The notes beneath the pieces are model-generated. The model saw only the letters and a list, made by a program, of their open reading frames with translations, was not told where the DNA came from and made no database searches. The translations under genes were made by a program, and so were the position numbers. Below are positions 44,410 to 51,877 of a stretch of 64,000 bases of DNA, in pieces. Within the stretch, counting starts at the first letter, position 1. Each line of letters starts with the position of its first letter. Source of the DNA: Arthrobacter endolithicus. Its GTDB lineage: Bacteria; Actinomycetota; Actinomycetes; Actinomycetales; Micrococcaceae. The DNA lies in NCBI RefSeq assembly GCF_026627425.1, contig NZ_JAPNLH010000013.1:1-64000 (forward strand), written 5' to 3'.

Positions 44410-46128
44410 GTGAAGTTCGTGAGTAGAAGCGGACCCAATGCGCTGATTAACCGCTACTTCTACCAGCAAAGCCTGCGCGTCCGCGTCGTACTCACGCAGC
44501 TCCCGGTGACCATCACCGTGGCACTGATTGTGGGTCTTGCGGCAGTATTCCATCCCGACGCCCTGGAGAATCCGCTCTTCCAGATCGGCCTCTGGGGACA
44601 GGTCGTGCTACTGCTGGCCTGCGCACTCATTCCGTGGGGTCGGCTGCCGTACCCAAGTTTCCTTGTCATTCCTTACCTGGACTTTGTCGCGGTGGGATTC
44701 TGTCGTGAGGGCAGTATAAATTCCCTGATGGGAGTAGGCCTGCTGGCGCTGTTTCCGGTCTTCTGGTTGGCTGCCTCCGGCGTCGCCCGCAGGATCGCCA
44801 TCATCGGTGGCACTCTGGCGACGCTGCTGATGGTCTGGATTCCCGTTTTTCTTGCGCCCGGTCCCACCACCGCGGAGCAGTTGGGCCGACCGCTGATTCT
44901 GCCGATGATGATGCTGGCCTTCGCCATTACCGTCGCTGTCATGACCGCCAGCATGGACGCCCAACGTGAGCAGCTGGAGGAAAAAGACTCGGCGCTGCGG
45001 GAGGCATTGGCCGCCAGTCACGACCGGGAGCGCCTTCTCGACGCCATCGTCAACACCGTCAGCGTGGGCCTGGTGGCCGTGGACGCAGACGGGCACGACG
45101 TGCTGATGAACCGCAAGCAACGTTTGTTCCATCAGCTGGCGGCTCCGAAGGATAATGCCGACCCGGCAGAGGCAGACCTACTCATTTTCGCAGCCGATCG
45201 CTGCACCCGGTTGGCACCCCCCGAACGCCCGGTGGCACGTGCCCTTCAGGGGGAGAGCTTCTCCCAGGTCCTCATCTGGGCGGGGCAGGGCAACGAAGCC
45301 CGCGCACTCTCCGTCACTGCTCGTCCCATTCACGGTTCCGACGGCCGAGCGGGAGGGTCAGTGGTGGCTTTCTACGACGTAACGGAGCTCGTCTCGGCGC
45401 TCACGGCCAAGGATGACTTCGTTTCCAACATCTCCCATGAGCTGCGCACCCCACTGACGTCTATCCTGGGCTATTTAGGGCTGGCGCTGGATGATCGCAC
45501 CGTTCTCACCGAAGAAGTCTTCCAGTACCTCAAGGTGGCAGAGCGCAACGCGGACCGGCTCCTGACTCTGGTCGCTGACCTGCTCTCCACCGCGTCGCGG
45601 ACGATGGCAATTAAACCGCGCCTAACCAATCTGGCGGAGATCATCGAGGATAGCCTCGATTCGGCCGGACCGCCCGCCGCAGAGAACGGCGTCATCCTGG
45701 TCAACCACGGCCGGGAACTGCTCTACGCCACGCTGGATGTCGGCCGGATCGGCCAAGTGCTGGATAATCTCATTTCCAATGCCATCAAGTACTCGCCGGA
45801 CGGCGGCACCGTCACCGTTCGGACGAGTACCGAGAATGGTTCGGTGGTCTGCGAAGTTCAGGACCAGGGTATCGGCATGGACGCAGAGGAGCAATCCGCG
45901 GCATTCGACAGGTTTTTCCGCGCCGGACCTGCACTTAGCCGGGCCATTCCCGGCGTCGGTCTGGGGTTGCTGATCACCAAGACAATCGTCGAAAACCACG
46001 GTGGCACCATGCATTTACGCAGCGAACCAGGCGTGGGCACCACCATCGGTTTCACTATTCCCCTGCAGGCAACGGCCGAACAGACAACGCCAACCGGCAG
46101 TGGTCGAGCAGTTCCGGTGCCGCGGTAA
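44410..46128 (+). CDS. Membrane sensor histidine kinase (paralogue 2)
   Basis: A 572-residue kinase with the same plan as 41465-43165: six transmembrane helices (about 25-180), a coiled coil (AQREQLEEKDSALREA), a PAS domain (AIVNTVSVGLVAVDADGHDV), HisKA with ISHELRTPLTSILGYLGLA (His near 342) and an ATPase domain (NLISNAIKYSPDGG, DQGIGMDAEE, GVGLGLLITKTIVENHGG). It faces the OmpR-type regulator at 46194, 65 bases away, its most likely partner. GTG 44410 is used; GTG 44419 is possible. Together the two kinases and two regulators look like a duplicated two-component module. Confidence 0.9.
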   Translation: MKFVSRSGPNALINRYFYQQSLRVRVVLTQLPVTITVALIVGLAAVFHPDALENPLFQIGLWGQVVLLLACALIPWGRLPYPSFLVIPYLDFVAVGFCREGSINSLMGVGLLALFPVFWLAASGVARRIAIIGGTLATLLMVWIPVFLAPGPTTAEQLGRPLILPMMMLAFAITVAVMTASMDAQREQLEEKDSALREALAASHDRERLLDAIVNTVSVGLVAVDADGHDVLMNRKQRLFHQLAAPKDNADPAEADLLIFAADRCTRLAPPERPVARALQGESFSQVLIWAGQGNEARALSVTARPIHGSDGRAGGSVVAFYDVTELVSALTAKDDFVSNISHELRTPLTSILGYLGLALDDRTVLTEEVFQYLKVAERNADRLLTLVADLLSTASRTMAIKPRLTNLAEIIEDSLDSAGPPAAENGVILVNHGRELLYATLDVGRIGQVLDNLISNAIKYSPDGGTVTVRTSTENGSVVCEVQDQGIGMDAEEQSAAFDRFFRAGPALSRAIPGVGLGLLITKTIVENHGGTMHLRSEPGVGTTIGFTIPLQATAEQTTPTGSGRAVPVPR

Positions 46129-46193
46129 TTCCCACGACGGGATCTTGTCAACCGTGCGGCCAGACGCTGTTCTACCGTGACTGGTCCTCTGGT

Positions 46194-47066
46194 CTAGGGC
46201 GCCAAACGGTAACCCACACCACGGATAGTTTTAACCCATCGCGGTGCTTTAGGATCATCCCCCAACTTGCGGCGAAGATTGCCCATGTGAACTTCTATGG
46301 TGCGTTCATCCGCATCGCTGATGTATCCACCCGTATCGTAGTCATCGTCCCGGAGCCGGCGCACCAGATCCGCTTTCGTCCGCACCATCTTGCCGCTTTC
46401 CATTAGCGCGTGCAAAAGGTCGAACTCGGTGCGTGTCAGCTCCAGTTCGGCTCCATCGACTTCGGCCGATCGAGTTGCCCCGTTGAGCAGCAGTCCGTTG
46501 TGCAGCAGGTTGCCCGCATCCCTGGTGAGGGTGCCTGTTGACGCTGATCCCCCGTTGGATGTCATCACGGCGGATTCTGCCATGGCTGTTGTCCCGAAAG
46601 CGACGGCATTTACGGACAGAGCTGGGGCATCGACGGTGCCGTCGGACGGAACCTCGGCCGTCCTGCTGTCGGCCGCAGAGGTCGGTTCGTGCCCGCGCCG
46701 CGGGCGGCGGAGCATGGCGCTGACGCGGGCGCGCAATTCACGGGGGCGGAAGGGCTTCGTCAGATAATCGTCTGCCCCAGACTCCAGCCCCATAAGCGTG
46801 TCCAGCTCCTCGGCCCGGGCCGTCAGCATAATAATATAGCTGTCGCTGAACAGCCGGATCTGGCGCGCCACCTCAAAGCCATCAATATCCGGCAGTCCCA
46901 GATCCAGGGTGACGATCGTCGGCGAGAATTCCCGCACGGCTTCCACCCCTGCAGCGCCACGATTTACTGCATGGACTTCAAATCCGGACTGGTTCAAAAC
47001 CACTTCAATCAGTTCACGGATGTCCTGATCGTCCTCGATAATAACGGCAACCCGAGGACTATCCAT
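46194..47066 (-). CDS. OmpR/PhoB-family response regulator with a long linker
   Basis: A 290-residue DNA-binding regulator. The receiver (1-120) keeps Asp55 (LDLGLPDIDG) and Lys104 (YLTKPF). A linker of about 75-80 residues rich in Ala, Ser, Thr and Gly follows, much longer than the usual few residues. The winged-helix domain runs from about 205 (LTRTEFDLLHALMESG to VKTIRGVGYRLAP). It faces kinase 44410. The TasA-like operon begins downstream on the same strand and has CTTG boxes every 11 bp upstream of two genes, the spacing OmpR-family proteins bind, so those genes are candidate targets. ATG 47066 lies directly after GGGGGTAGGGG. Confidence 0.9.
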   Translation of the reverse strand: MDSPRVAVIIEDDQDIRELIEVVLNQSGFEVHAVNRGAAGVEAVREFSPTIVTLDLGLPDIDGFEVARQIRLFSDSYIIMLTARAEELDTLMGLESGADDYLTKPFRPRELRARVSAMLRRPRRGHEPTSAADSRTAEVPSDGTVDAPALSVNAVAFGTTAMAESAVMTSNGGSASTGTLTRDAGNLLHNGLLLNGATRSAEVDGAELELTRTEFDLLHALMESGKMVRTKADLVRRLRDDDYDTGGYISDADERTIEVHMGNLRRKLGDDPKAPRWVKTIRGVGYRLAP

Positions 47067-47091
47067 CCCCTACCCCCACGATTCTGTTAAT

Positions 47092-47148
47092 ACCGGCAAG
47101 ACTTTTGAGACCGGCAAGCTATGCGTACGTGCACTGCATCGTAGTATA
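47092..47148 (-). promoter_or_regulatory. Promoter and direct repeats before the OmpR-type regulator
   Basis: A good -10 (TATACT, minus, 47148-47143) lies about 75 bases before the start codon. The 9-mer CTTGCCGGT occurs twice on the minus strand (47118-47110 and 47100-47092), 18 bases apart, within the leader, and could be a regulator site. Confidence 0.4.
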
Positions 47149-47273
47149 ACGGGTTCGTAGGTGTTCCGGGTTTTACCGTGCCTGCTGGCAGGACTCATGG
47201 TGCTGCTTTCGCATCCCTGCCGAATTTTAATCCCAGGTCTTTGACTGGCTCCGTATGGTGGCGAGGAAAAGGC

Positions 47274-47846
47274 TTACTGTGCGTTCGCGGACACCGGAGC
47301 CTGCTGCTCCAGCTTGTAGCCAACCGACTTGAAGTCATACGTCTGATTGATACTGTCGCGGTTGCTGGTGGACGCCAGGAACGTAAAGGTTGTGGACGCA
47401 GTCACGAGGTGCCCGTTGACTGCAGGCGTCAGAACCGTGCTGGCGGAAATCGGGCTGGGTGCGGATGCGGTAACTGATTTGTCGTTGAGTGCCGTTGCCG
47501 ACACAACGACGCTGGCGGGTGTGAAGCCGGTATTCGCACCGGCTCCGGTCAGGGACAGCTTAGCGGCCATCAGGTCACCGGTCAGGGTCATCTTCAGGTC
47601 CTGCGTGTAGGTCAGCGTATCCCCGGGAACGACTCTGTAAGCCTTGACGTCAACAACAGTGCCGGCGGCATTCGTCCATTTCCCGCTGTTGGTTGCAGTA
47701 TTCACCTCGAGGTTCAAGTCACCGGAAACAACCGAACCCATGGAGGCGCTCTGCGCCTGGTTCCAGGTAGCGAGCGTTCCGCCACCGCCAACCAGCAGAA
47801 CGACGCCGACACCGGTTGCGATTGCGCCTTTGACCATCTTGTTCAT
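47274..47846 (-). CDS. TasA/camelysin-like exported protein (copy 1)
   Basis: Secreted protein of 190 residues with an alternate-type (SipW-dependent) signal peptide: MNKMVKGAIATGVGVVLLV, then GGGGTLATWNQ, the WN motif typical of this class. The mature part is Thr/Val/Ala-rich and beta-strand-prone, with GDLNLEVNT, AYRVVPGDTLTYTQDLKMTL and AVNGHLVTASTTFTF, as in TasA/camelysin-type fibre or matrix proteins. It is nearly identical in its first ~110 residues to the protein at 50849-51406. GAGGGG lies seven bases before ATG 47846. It has its own conserved upstream block (47875-48009), so it may be transcribed separately from the genes upstream. Fibre formation is inferred. Confidence 0.82.
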   Translation of the reverse strand: MNKMVKGAIATGVGVVLLVGGGGTLATWNQAQSASMGSVVSGDLNLEVNTATNSGKWTNAAGTVVDVKAYRVVPGDTLTYTQDLKMTLTGDLMAAKLSLTGAGANTGFTPASVVVSATALNDKSVTASAPSPISASTVLTPAVNGHLVTASTTFTFLASTSNRDSINQTYDFKSVGYKLEQQAPVSANAQ

Positions 47847-47874
47847 TGTGAAGCCCCTCGGTTCCTGATCTTTA

Positions 47875-48009
47875 TCAGCAGGCCTTCCCGCTAATAAAGA
47901 CAACCATCCGGCAGGCCGCTCAAGAACGTCATCTGGAAAACTGGAAGATCCCCGGAAGAACTTCTCAATCTTTGCGCAAGTTCTACAACTACCTCAAGGA
48001 AGCATCAAG
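47875..48009 (-). promoter_or_regulatory. Conserved control region of TasA-like copy 1
   Basis: Blocks shared with the region before copy 2: two CTTG boxes 11 bp apart (48009-47988), TCTTCC-N5-TCTTCC (47959-47943), a box GTTCTT-N12-GGAT-N-GTTGT (47927-47900) and an 18-base identity in the leader (47892-47875) that can fold AGCGGG/CCTGCT. The middle box has promoter-like spacing; the first resembles an OmpR/PhoB site. Confidence 0.6.
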
Positions 48010-48019
48010 ACACTATGAA

Positions 48020-48586
48020 TCAGGGAGAGCAACTGTAAGACCATACCGAACCAGATTTGTCGATGCGAAATGAAAACTCGGTCACCTCGCCCGCTGTTGC
48101 TCCGTTTAGCGGCTGCAGCGTTATCCTGAACGGGCCATGACCCTGACCCTGTGCGCCTGGTTTCACCCCAAACCTTGCCTCGGTGGCCGGAGGTGTGGCA
48201 CCGGAGTGGCTCACGGTCTGTAGATAGGTTTGAGAACCAGAGTTATCCTGCTTCGGCTCCACTATGTAACTGGTTGCGTTGGCGGAAGCAGGCCAAGTGA
48301 TGATGAGGTCAGAAAGGGGCTTACCTGAGTTAGCGTCCGCTACGCATCGAATGTCGGCGGCGCGGACAGCTGCCGGGGCCAACGCACCAACTGTTACGGC
48401 GATCGTCGCGGTTGCGCTCTGCTGCCACTTTGCAACTGCCACCGCTGCGCCGGCTCCCATGAAGGCCACCAGAACGAAAGCCACCGCGGCGGCTGTGAAG
48501 CCCGGTAGCGCGCGCATCCTCGCCATCGCACCGGTCGCTGCAGGCAGTTGACCGGACAGGCCCGTACGTGGGGTATGCTCGCTCAT
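48020..48586 (-). CDS. Membrane-anchored protein of the TasA-like locus
   Basis: A 188-residue protein: a cytoplasmic N-terminus of about 28 residues, one transmembrane segment (FTAAAVAFVLVAFMGAGAAV) followed by AKWQQSATATIAVT, and an extracellular beta-rich domain resembling a fibronectin-type III fold (DLIITWPASANATSYIVEPK), ending in YSCSP; two cysteines may pair. The KW following the hydrophobic stretch recalls the WN of its neighbours. Its start overlaps the stop of the gene upstream by four bases (ATGA). No named family is recognised. It is probably an assembly or anchoring partner of the fibre proteins. Confidence 0.72.
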   Translation of the reverse strand: MSEHTPRTGLSGQLPAATGAMARMRALPGFTAAAVAFVLVAFMGAGAAVAVAKWQQSATATIAVTVGALAPAAVRAADIRCVADANSGKPLSDLIITWPASANATSYIVEPKQDNSGSQTYLQTVSHSGATPPATEARFGVKPGAQGQGHGPFRITLQPLNGATAGEVTEFSFRIDKSGSVWSYSCSP

Positions 48587-49506
48587 GCGTTCTTCCTCCG
48601 TCTCCGTACGGCGCTGATCAGATAGAAAGCCGGCGTCGCCAGCACCACCAATACGGCCCAGAACGGGTTGTTGACGATCACGTTGCTGTGCGCGCTGGCA
48701 CTTTCGAACGTCGGTGCCGATAATTCTCCACGCGGTACACCATCCTTCGGCTCAGCCACGCGATCCATGGCTGCGCCCGCTGCCGCCGCGCCAACGCCGC
48801 CGGTGCCCTGGGTTTTTACTACTGCAGCCACGCCCCGGCCCACTGCAGTCCCTGTGCCCGCGGCGCCTGCCGACCGAAGGCCTGGGACCCTGGTCCCGGC
48901 GCCGGTGCAGGCATTCAACGCCGGCCCGCCGGCAGTGGCGTCCTGCAGCATAAATACCACATCGAAATTTGCTTTTTGCGAGCGCGTGTCATTGGTGGCC
49001 GCCAGCTGCAAAGCCAAGACCATATCCAGCTCAATGGCATGCCCCGGCAGCAGACGCCAACCGGACATGACCTGCCGACACTCACCGGGCGCAGCGAGCG
49101 CCATGTTGGCCGATTTCAACGAACCGGACTGCATCTGCAGGCCCAAATTCCGAGCCAACTCAGCATCTCCGGGGCCGCTCACTGCCGCAACGGATAGCGT
49201 GGTAGCGTCCGCGCTGTCGTTGCGTACCCAGATACGGGCCGTGCTGGACGCGCCGGGAACGTACCCACCAAGTGCGGAAAAGATGGGCCCGGTGATGTGT
49301 TCGGAATAATGCAGTCCGTCACTGCTCAGCAGCAAATTGTTTGCCGCTGCCCGGGCCGGTGCCGGGGACAGAACCACCACGAACACGGTCAGCATCGCCA
49401 GGGCGAGGACCGATGCTGCACCGTGGACACCCAGGACGGGATGGCGACGACGGCGCTGGCGGAACGTCGTCGCTGCCGCCGCCTTCGTCGGATTCTCGTG
49501 GCTCAT
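48583..49506 (-). CDS. Secreted protein with C-terminal membrane anchor, TasA-like locus
   Basis: A 307-residue protein with an N-terminal signal (SVLALAMLTVFVVVLSPAPARA), a beta-rich domain (about 50-205), a long Ala/Gly/Thr linker and a C-terminal helix (NPFWAVLVVLATPAFYLISA) ending in RRRRKNA. The tail has the hydrophobic-plus-basic form of a cell-wall sorting tail but no LPXTG motif, so it is probably a membrane anchor. It overlaps the signal peptidase upstream and the next gene downstream by four bases each. A role as a base or scaffold for surface fibres is inferred from context. Confidence 0.72.
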   Translation of the reverse strand: MSHENPTKAAAATTFRQRRRRHPVLGVHGAASVLALAMLTVFVVVLSPAPARAAANNLLLSSDGLHYSEHITGPIFSALGGYVPGASSTARIWVRNDSADATTLSVAAVSGPGDAELARNLGLQMQSGSLKSANMALAAPGECRQVMSGWRLLPGHAIELDMVLALQLAATNDTRSQKANFDVVFMLQDATAGGPALNACTGAGTRVPGLRSAGAAGTGTAVGRGVAAVVKTQGTGGVGAAAAGAAMDRVAEPKDGVPRGELSAPTFESASAHSNVIVNNPFWAVLVVLATPAFYLISAVRRRRKNA

Positions 49507-50153
49507 GCTGCGGCCCGGTTGGCTTTCTTCAGGAACGCCCCGCGGATGGTGGTGAAGACACCGAATGCAATCAGCGCAACCCCGCCAATCGGCACCAGCG
49601 CGCCGCGGTTCACCTGGCCGGCCGCATTTGCCACGAAACCTACATAGGGCACCGCGTAAAGCAGCTTTCCGCGCACCTGAACCTCATGGACCGGGGCCTC
49701 GTCCTCCAGGGAATTATTGTCACCCTTGGTGGTGAAGACCCGCTCGCCATTTTGCGTGGAACTGACCGATACGATCCGGTGGCTGATCACCGCAGGCTTA
49801 CCTGATTCGATTTGGTACGTAATGATGTCCCCGACCCGCAAGTCCGCGAAAGGCTTCGGCTTGACCACCATGAACGTGCCGGGCGCGTACTTCGGGGCCA
49901 TGGAATTGGTCAGCACAGTGTACGTCTGGGAACCAGTGACCAGCGGAACGAGGATCAGCACTAACGCCGCAAGGGCTGCCAGCACCAGGACGACCAGCGA
50001 AATCGAGCGGCCAACGAATCGTACCGCTTTCCCTGCGGGGCTTCGAACCACTTCGCCGCGACGACGGCCGGAACGATCGGCCAGGACAGCACTGGCACTA
50101 AGAACAGCACTGCCCTTCGGAACGGCGGCATCGGTCCGCGTGGTCTTGGACAT
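49503..50153 (-). CDS. Signal peptidase I of the Ser-His (SipW) type
   Basis: Membrane peptidase of 216 residues. After a basic N-terminus and one transmembrane helix (about 50-72) it has TVLTNSMAPKYAPGTFMVVK with catalytic Ser84, then VISHRIVSV with His125 where bacterial type I enzymes have Lys, and TTKGDNNSLED with Asp145. A Ser-His arrangement is typical of SipW and archaeal/ER signal peptidases. A C-terminal helix (LVPIGGVALIAFGVFTTIRG) follows. It lies among proteins carrying the alternate WN-type signal peptide and is their likely processing enzyme. ATG 50153 follows AAGGA; it overlaps the next gene by four bases. Confidence 0.88.
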   Translation of the reverse strand: MSKTTRTDAAVPKGSAVLSASAVLADRSGRRRGEVVRSPAGKAVRFVGRSISLVVLVLAALAALVLILVPLVTGSQTYTVLTNSMAPKYAPGTFMVVKPKPFADLRVGDIITYQIESGKPAVISHRIVSVSSTQNGERVFTTKGDNNSLEDEAPVHEVQVRGKLLYAVPYVGFVANAAGQVNRGALVPIGGVALIAFGVFTTIRGAFLKKANRAAA

Positions 50154-50164
50154 AGCGTTCCTTC

Positions 50165-50749
50165 TCAAAGCTGGTCGACGGTGAGCGGAATGGAGATGCC
50201 GGCGCTCTTACCTTGCAGCCTTCCGGGCGCACTGGCGTCAAGCGTGACTTGAAAGCAAAGAACACCAGTCATGTTTTTGGCAATATCCACAGAGGCCATG
50301 TTTTTTGCGCCGGCATACAGGGCTGCACTCTGGCACTGCGCCAAAGTGTCCGCAGCAACGGCCTTAACACTCAGAACGGAAGCGAAGCCGCTTCCCGAGC
50401 TGTCAGTTATACCCGGTGTACCTGCAGTGGCCCTGATCTTAAAATCTCCTCCAGCGTTGGTGACATTTCCCAGTTGCACTCCCGCATAGACGGACTGCCC
50501 CGGGATGACCACACCGATGGGCGTCGTGCTGAGGGCAACGGTCGCTGGTAGGCCGTTCACCGTCATATCCGTGGTGGTATTCGTGGGGCCATCCGTGAGG
50601 CTGACGCGGAAATCCGCTGCCTGCACGGTGCCGGCATTGGAGTTCACGGCTGAGTTCCACAAAGCGTAGGTTCCCTGCACCGTCAAAAGACCCAGCACGA
50701 CGGCGGCGAGGACCAAGCCGGCCGCCTTCAGTGCTCGTGGGGTATGCAT
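50165..50749 (-). CDS. Small WN-type exported protein (camelysin-like)
   Basis: A 194-residue secreted protein. The signal RALKAAGLVLAAVVLGLLTV followed by TYALWNSAVNSNAGTVQAAD shows the ALWN motif of SipW-dependent substrates. The mature part is beta-rich and Ser/Thr/Ala-rich, with TVNGLPATVALSTTPIG and a C-terminal strand GRLQGKSAGISIPLTVDQL; two cysteines are present. It is only distantly like the two TasA-like copies, so it may be a minor or tip subunit. GGAGA precedes ATG 50749. The signal peptidase follows 11 bases downstream; a strong hairpin lies upstream. Confidence 0.8.
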   Translation of the reverse strand: MHTPRALKAAGLVLAAVVLGLLTVQGTYALWNSAVNSNAGTVQAADFRVSLTDGPTNTTTDMTVNGLPATVALSTTPIGVVIPGQSVYAGVQLGNVTNAGGDFKIRATAGTPGITDSSGSGFASVLSVKAVAADTLAQCQSAALYAGAKNMASVDIAKNMTGVLCFQVTLDASAPGRLQGKSAGISIPLTVDQL

Positions 50750-50767
50750 AAACTCTCCGGAAGGGGT

Positions 50768-50799
50768 GGCGGTGTGCCGGCATTAAGCCGCACACCGCC
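50768..50799 (-). terminator. Intercistronic hairpin after TasA-like copy 2
   Basis: GGCGGTGTGC and GCACACCGCC (10 perfect pairs, with an inner GGC/GCC) fold on the minus strand between the stop of copy 2 and the start of the next gene. There is no T run. This may partly terminate or protect the upstream mRNA, giving more of the first protein than of the assembly proteins. Confidence 0.6.
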
Positions 50800-50848
50800 G
50801 GGGTTTCAGTTCAACAGATCCGCTCGGCGGCCCTGTTGGCCGGTCGTG

Positions 50849-51406
50849 CTAGGAGGCGTTAGCGGCAGGCGGTGCCTGCTGCACCAGCTTATAGCCCACG
50901 CCGGCGAACTCGTACGCCTTCGTGGCGGCGCTGTCACGGGCGTCCGTGCTGCTCTTGAAGGTGAAGGTAGTGGAGGCGGTTACCACGTGACCGTTGACCG
51001 AAGGCGTCAGAACGTCGTCAGCAGCAATGGCTTTCACGCCATCCTTGATGGTGGTGGGAGCAACCACGACGTTCTTATCCAGAAAGCTGGTGTTGGCCCC
51101 GGTACCGGTCACGGCCAGCTTGGCGGCCATCAGGTCACCGGTCAGGGTCACCTTCAGGTCCTGCGTGTAGGTCAGTACATCTCCGGGAACCACCCTGTAA
51201 GCCTTGATGTCAACAACAGTGCCGGCGGCGTTCGTCCATTTGCCGATGTTGGTTGCCGTGTTCACCTCAAGGTTCAGGTCACCGGAAACAACCGAACCCA
51301 TCGCGGCGGTCTGTGCCTGGTTCCAGGTAGCGAGCGTCCCGCCACCACCGACCAGCAGAATTACGCCAACACCGGTTGCAATTGCGCCTTTGGCCATCTT
51401 GTTCAT
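50849..51406 (-). CDS. TasA/camelysin-like exported protein (copy 2)
   Basis: A 185-residue secreted protein, near-duplicate of 47274-47846 over the first ~110 residues (MNKMAKGAIATGVGVILLVG, ATWNQAQ, GDLNLEVNTATN, VVPGDVLTYTQDLKVTLTGD) and more diverged afterwards. The signal peptide is the alternate WN type. It is the first gene of the apparent operon, followed by a strong hairpin, the position expected for a major subunit made in excess. AAGGGG lies seven bases before ATG 51406. Its upstream region carries four boxes every 11 bp. Fibre or biofilm-matrix function is inferred from family and context. Confidence 0.84.
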   Translation of the reverse strand: MNKMAKGAIATGVGVILLVGGGGTLATWNQAQTAAMGSVVSGDLNLEVNTATNIGKWTNAAGTVVDIKAYRVVPGDVLTYTQDLKVTLTGDLMAAKLAVTGTGANTSFLDKNVVVAPTTIKDGVKAIAADDVLTPSVNGHVVTASTTFTFKSSTDARDSAATKAYEFAGVGYKLVQQAPPAANAS

Positions 51407-51877
51407 GCTGAAACCCCTTGATCTGAAAGTCTTGCTCAGCAGGCCTTCCCGCTGGTGAGTACAACTATCCAGCGGAAACCATAAGAACAAGCGCCGCAAA
51501 TCCGGAAGATCCGCGGAAGAAAAACGCAACCTTCCGGCAAGAGCGGCGAAGCCTCAAGACGATGACAAGGAAACCTCAAGAAAGGCACAAAGTCCCGGGC
51601 CTATGGCGGATTGACAGCAGGGTCCTACGCTGCCCAAGGACTTCCCGTCAGCAAAAGCCTTGCCTCCTCTGTCACCCTAGGCAAGACCGGCACCGGCGCT
51701 CCGGCTGGTCCGACCGGCGTACGCGGTATCGGCTGCCGCTTAGGTTACGGGATCGGCCGGCAAGGCTTGCGCTGACGGTCACTGCTGTAGCGCAAAGACG
51801 ATGCGTCAAAGCATCCCCAAGCTAAGGCAGTTCGGCACGAAGATCTGGATATCGGTAACCTTCGGTGGCAGCCGGGC
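51407..51877. other. Gap upstream of the TasA-like operon
   Basis: 471 bases. The left half is the conserved control region of copy 2 (51436-51591). The right half (about 51600-51877) has a frame of 87 codons (51562-51825) that is Arg/Leu/Pro-rich and crosses the control boxes; I do not support it as a gene. Confidence 0.5.
51436..51591 (-). promoter_or_regulatory. Conserved control region of TasA-like copy 2
   Basis: On the minus strand, four consecutive 11-base units begin TTTG, CTTG, CTTG, CTTG (51591-51548). TCTTCC-N5-TCTTCC follows (51520-51504), then a 28-base box with GTTCTT-N12-GGAT-N-GTTGT (51488-51461) and an 18-base identity with the other copy (51453-51436). Within the 28-base box, TTGTTC-17-TAGTTG could be the promoter. 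Confidence 0.62.

Noticed and set aside
47274-51406. Sortase-dependent pilus interpretation of the exported-protein cluster
   Set aside because: No LPXTG-type motif and no sortase gene were found; the signal peptides and the Ser-His peptidase fit a SipW/TasA-type system instead.
51562-51825. 87-codon plus-strand frame upstream of the TasA-like operon
   Set aside because: It is Arg/Pro/Leu-rich with no ribosome binding site, no family resemblance, and it runs through the conserved minus-strand control boxes.
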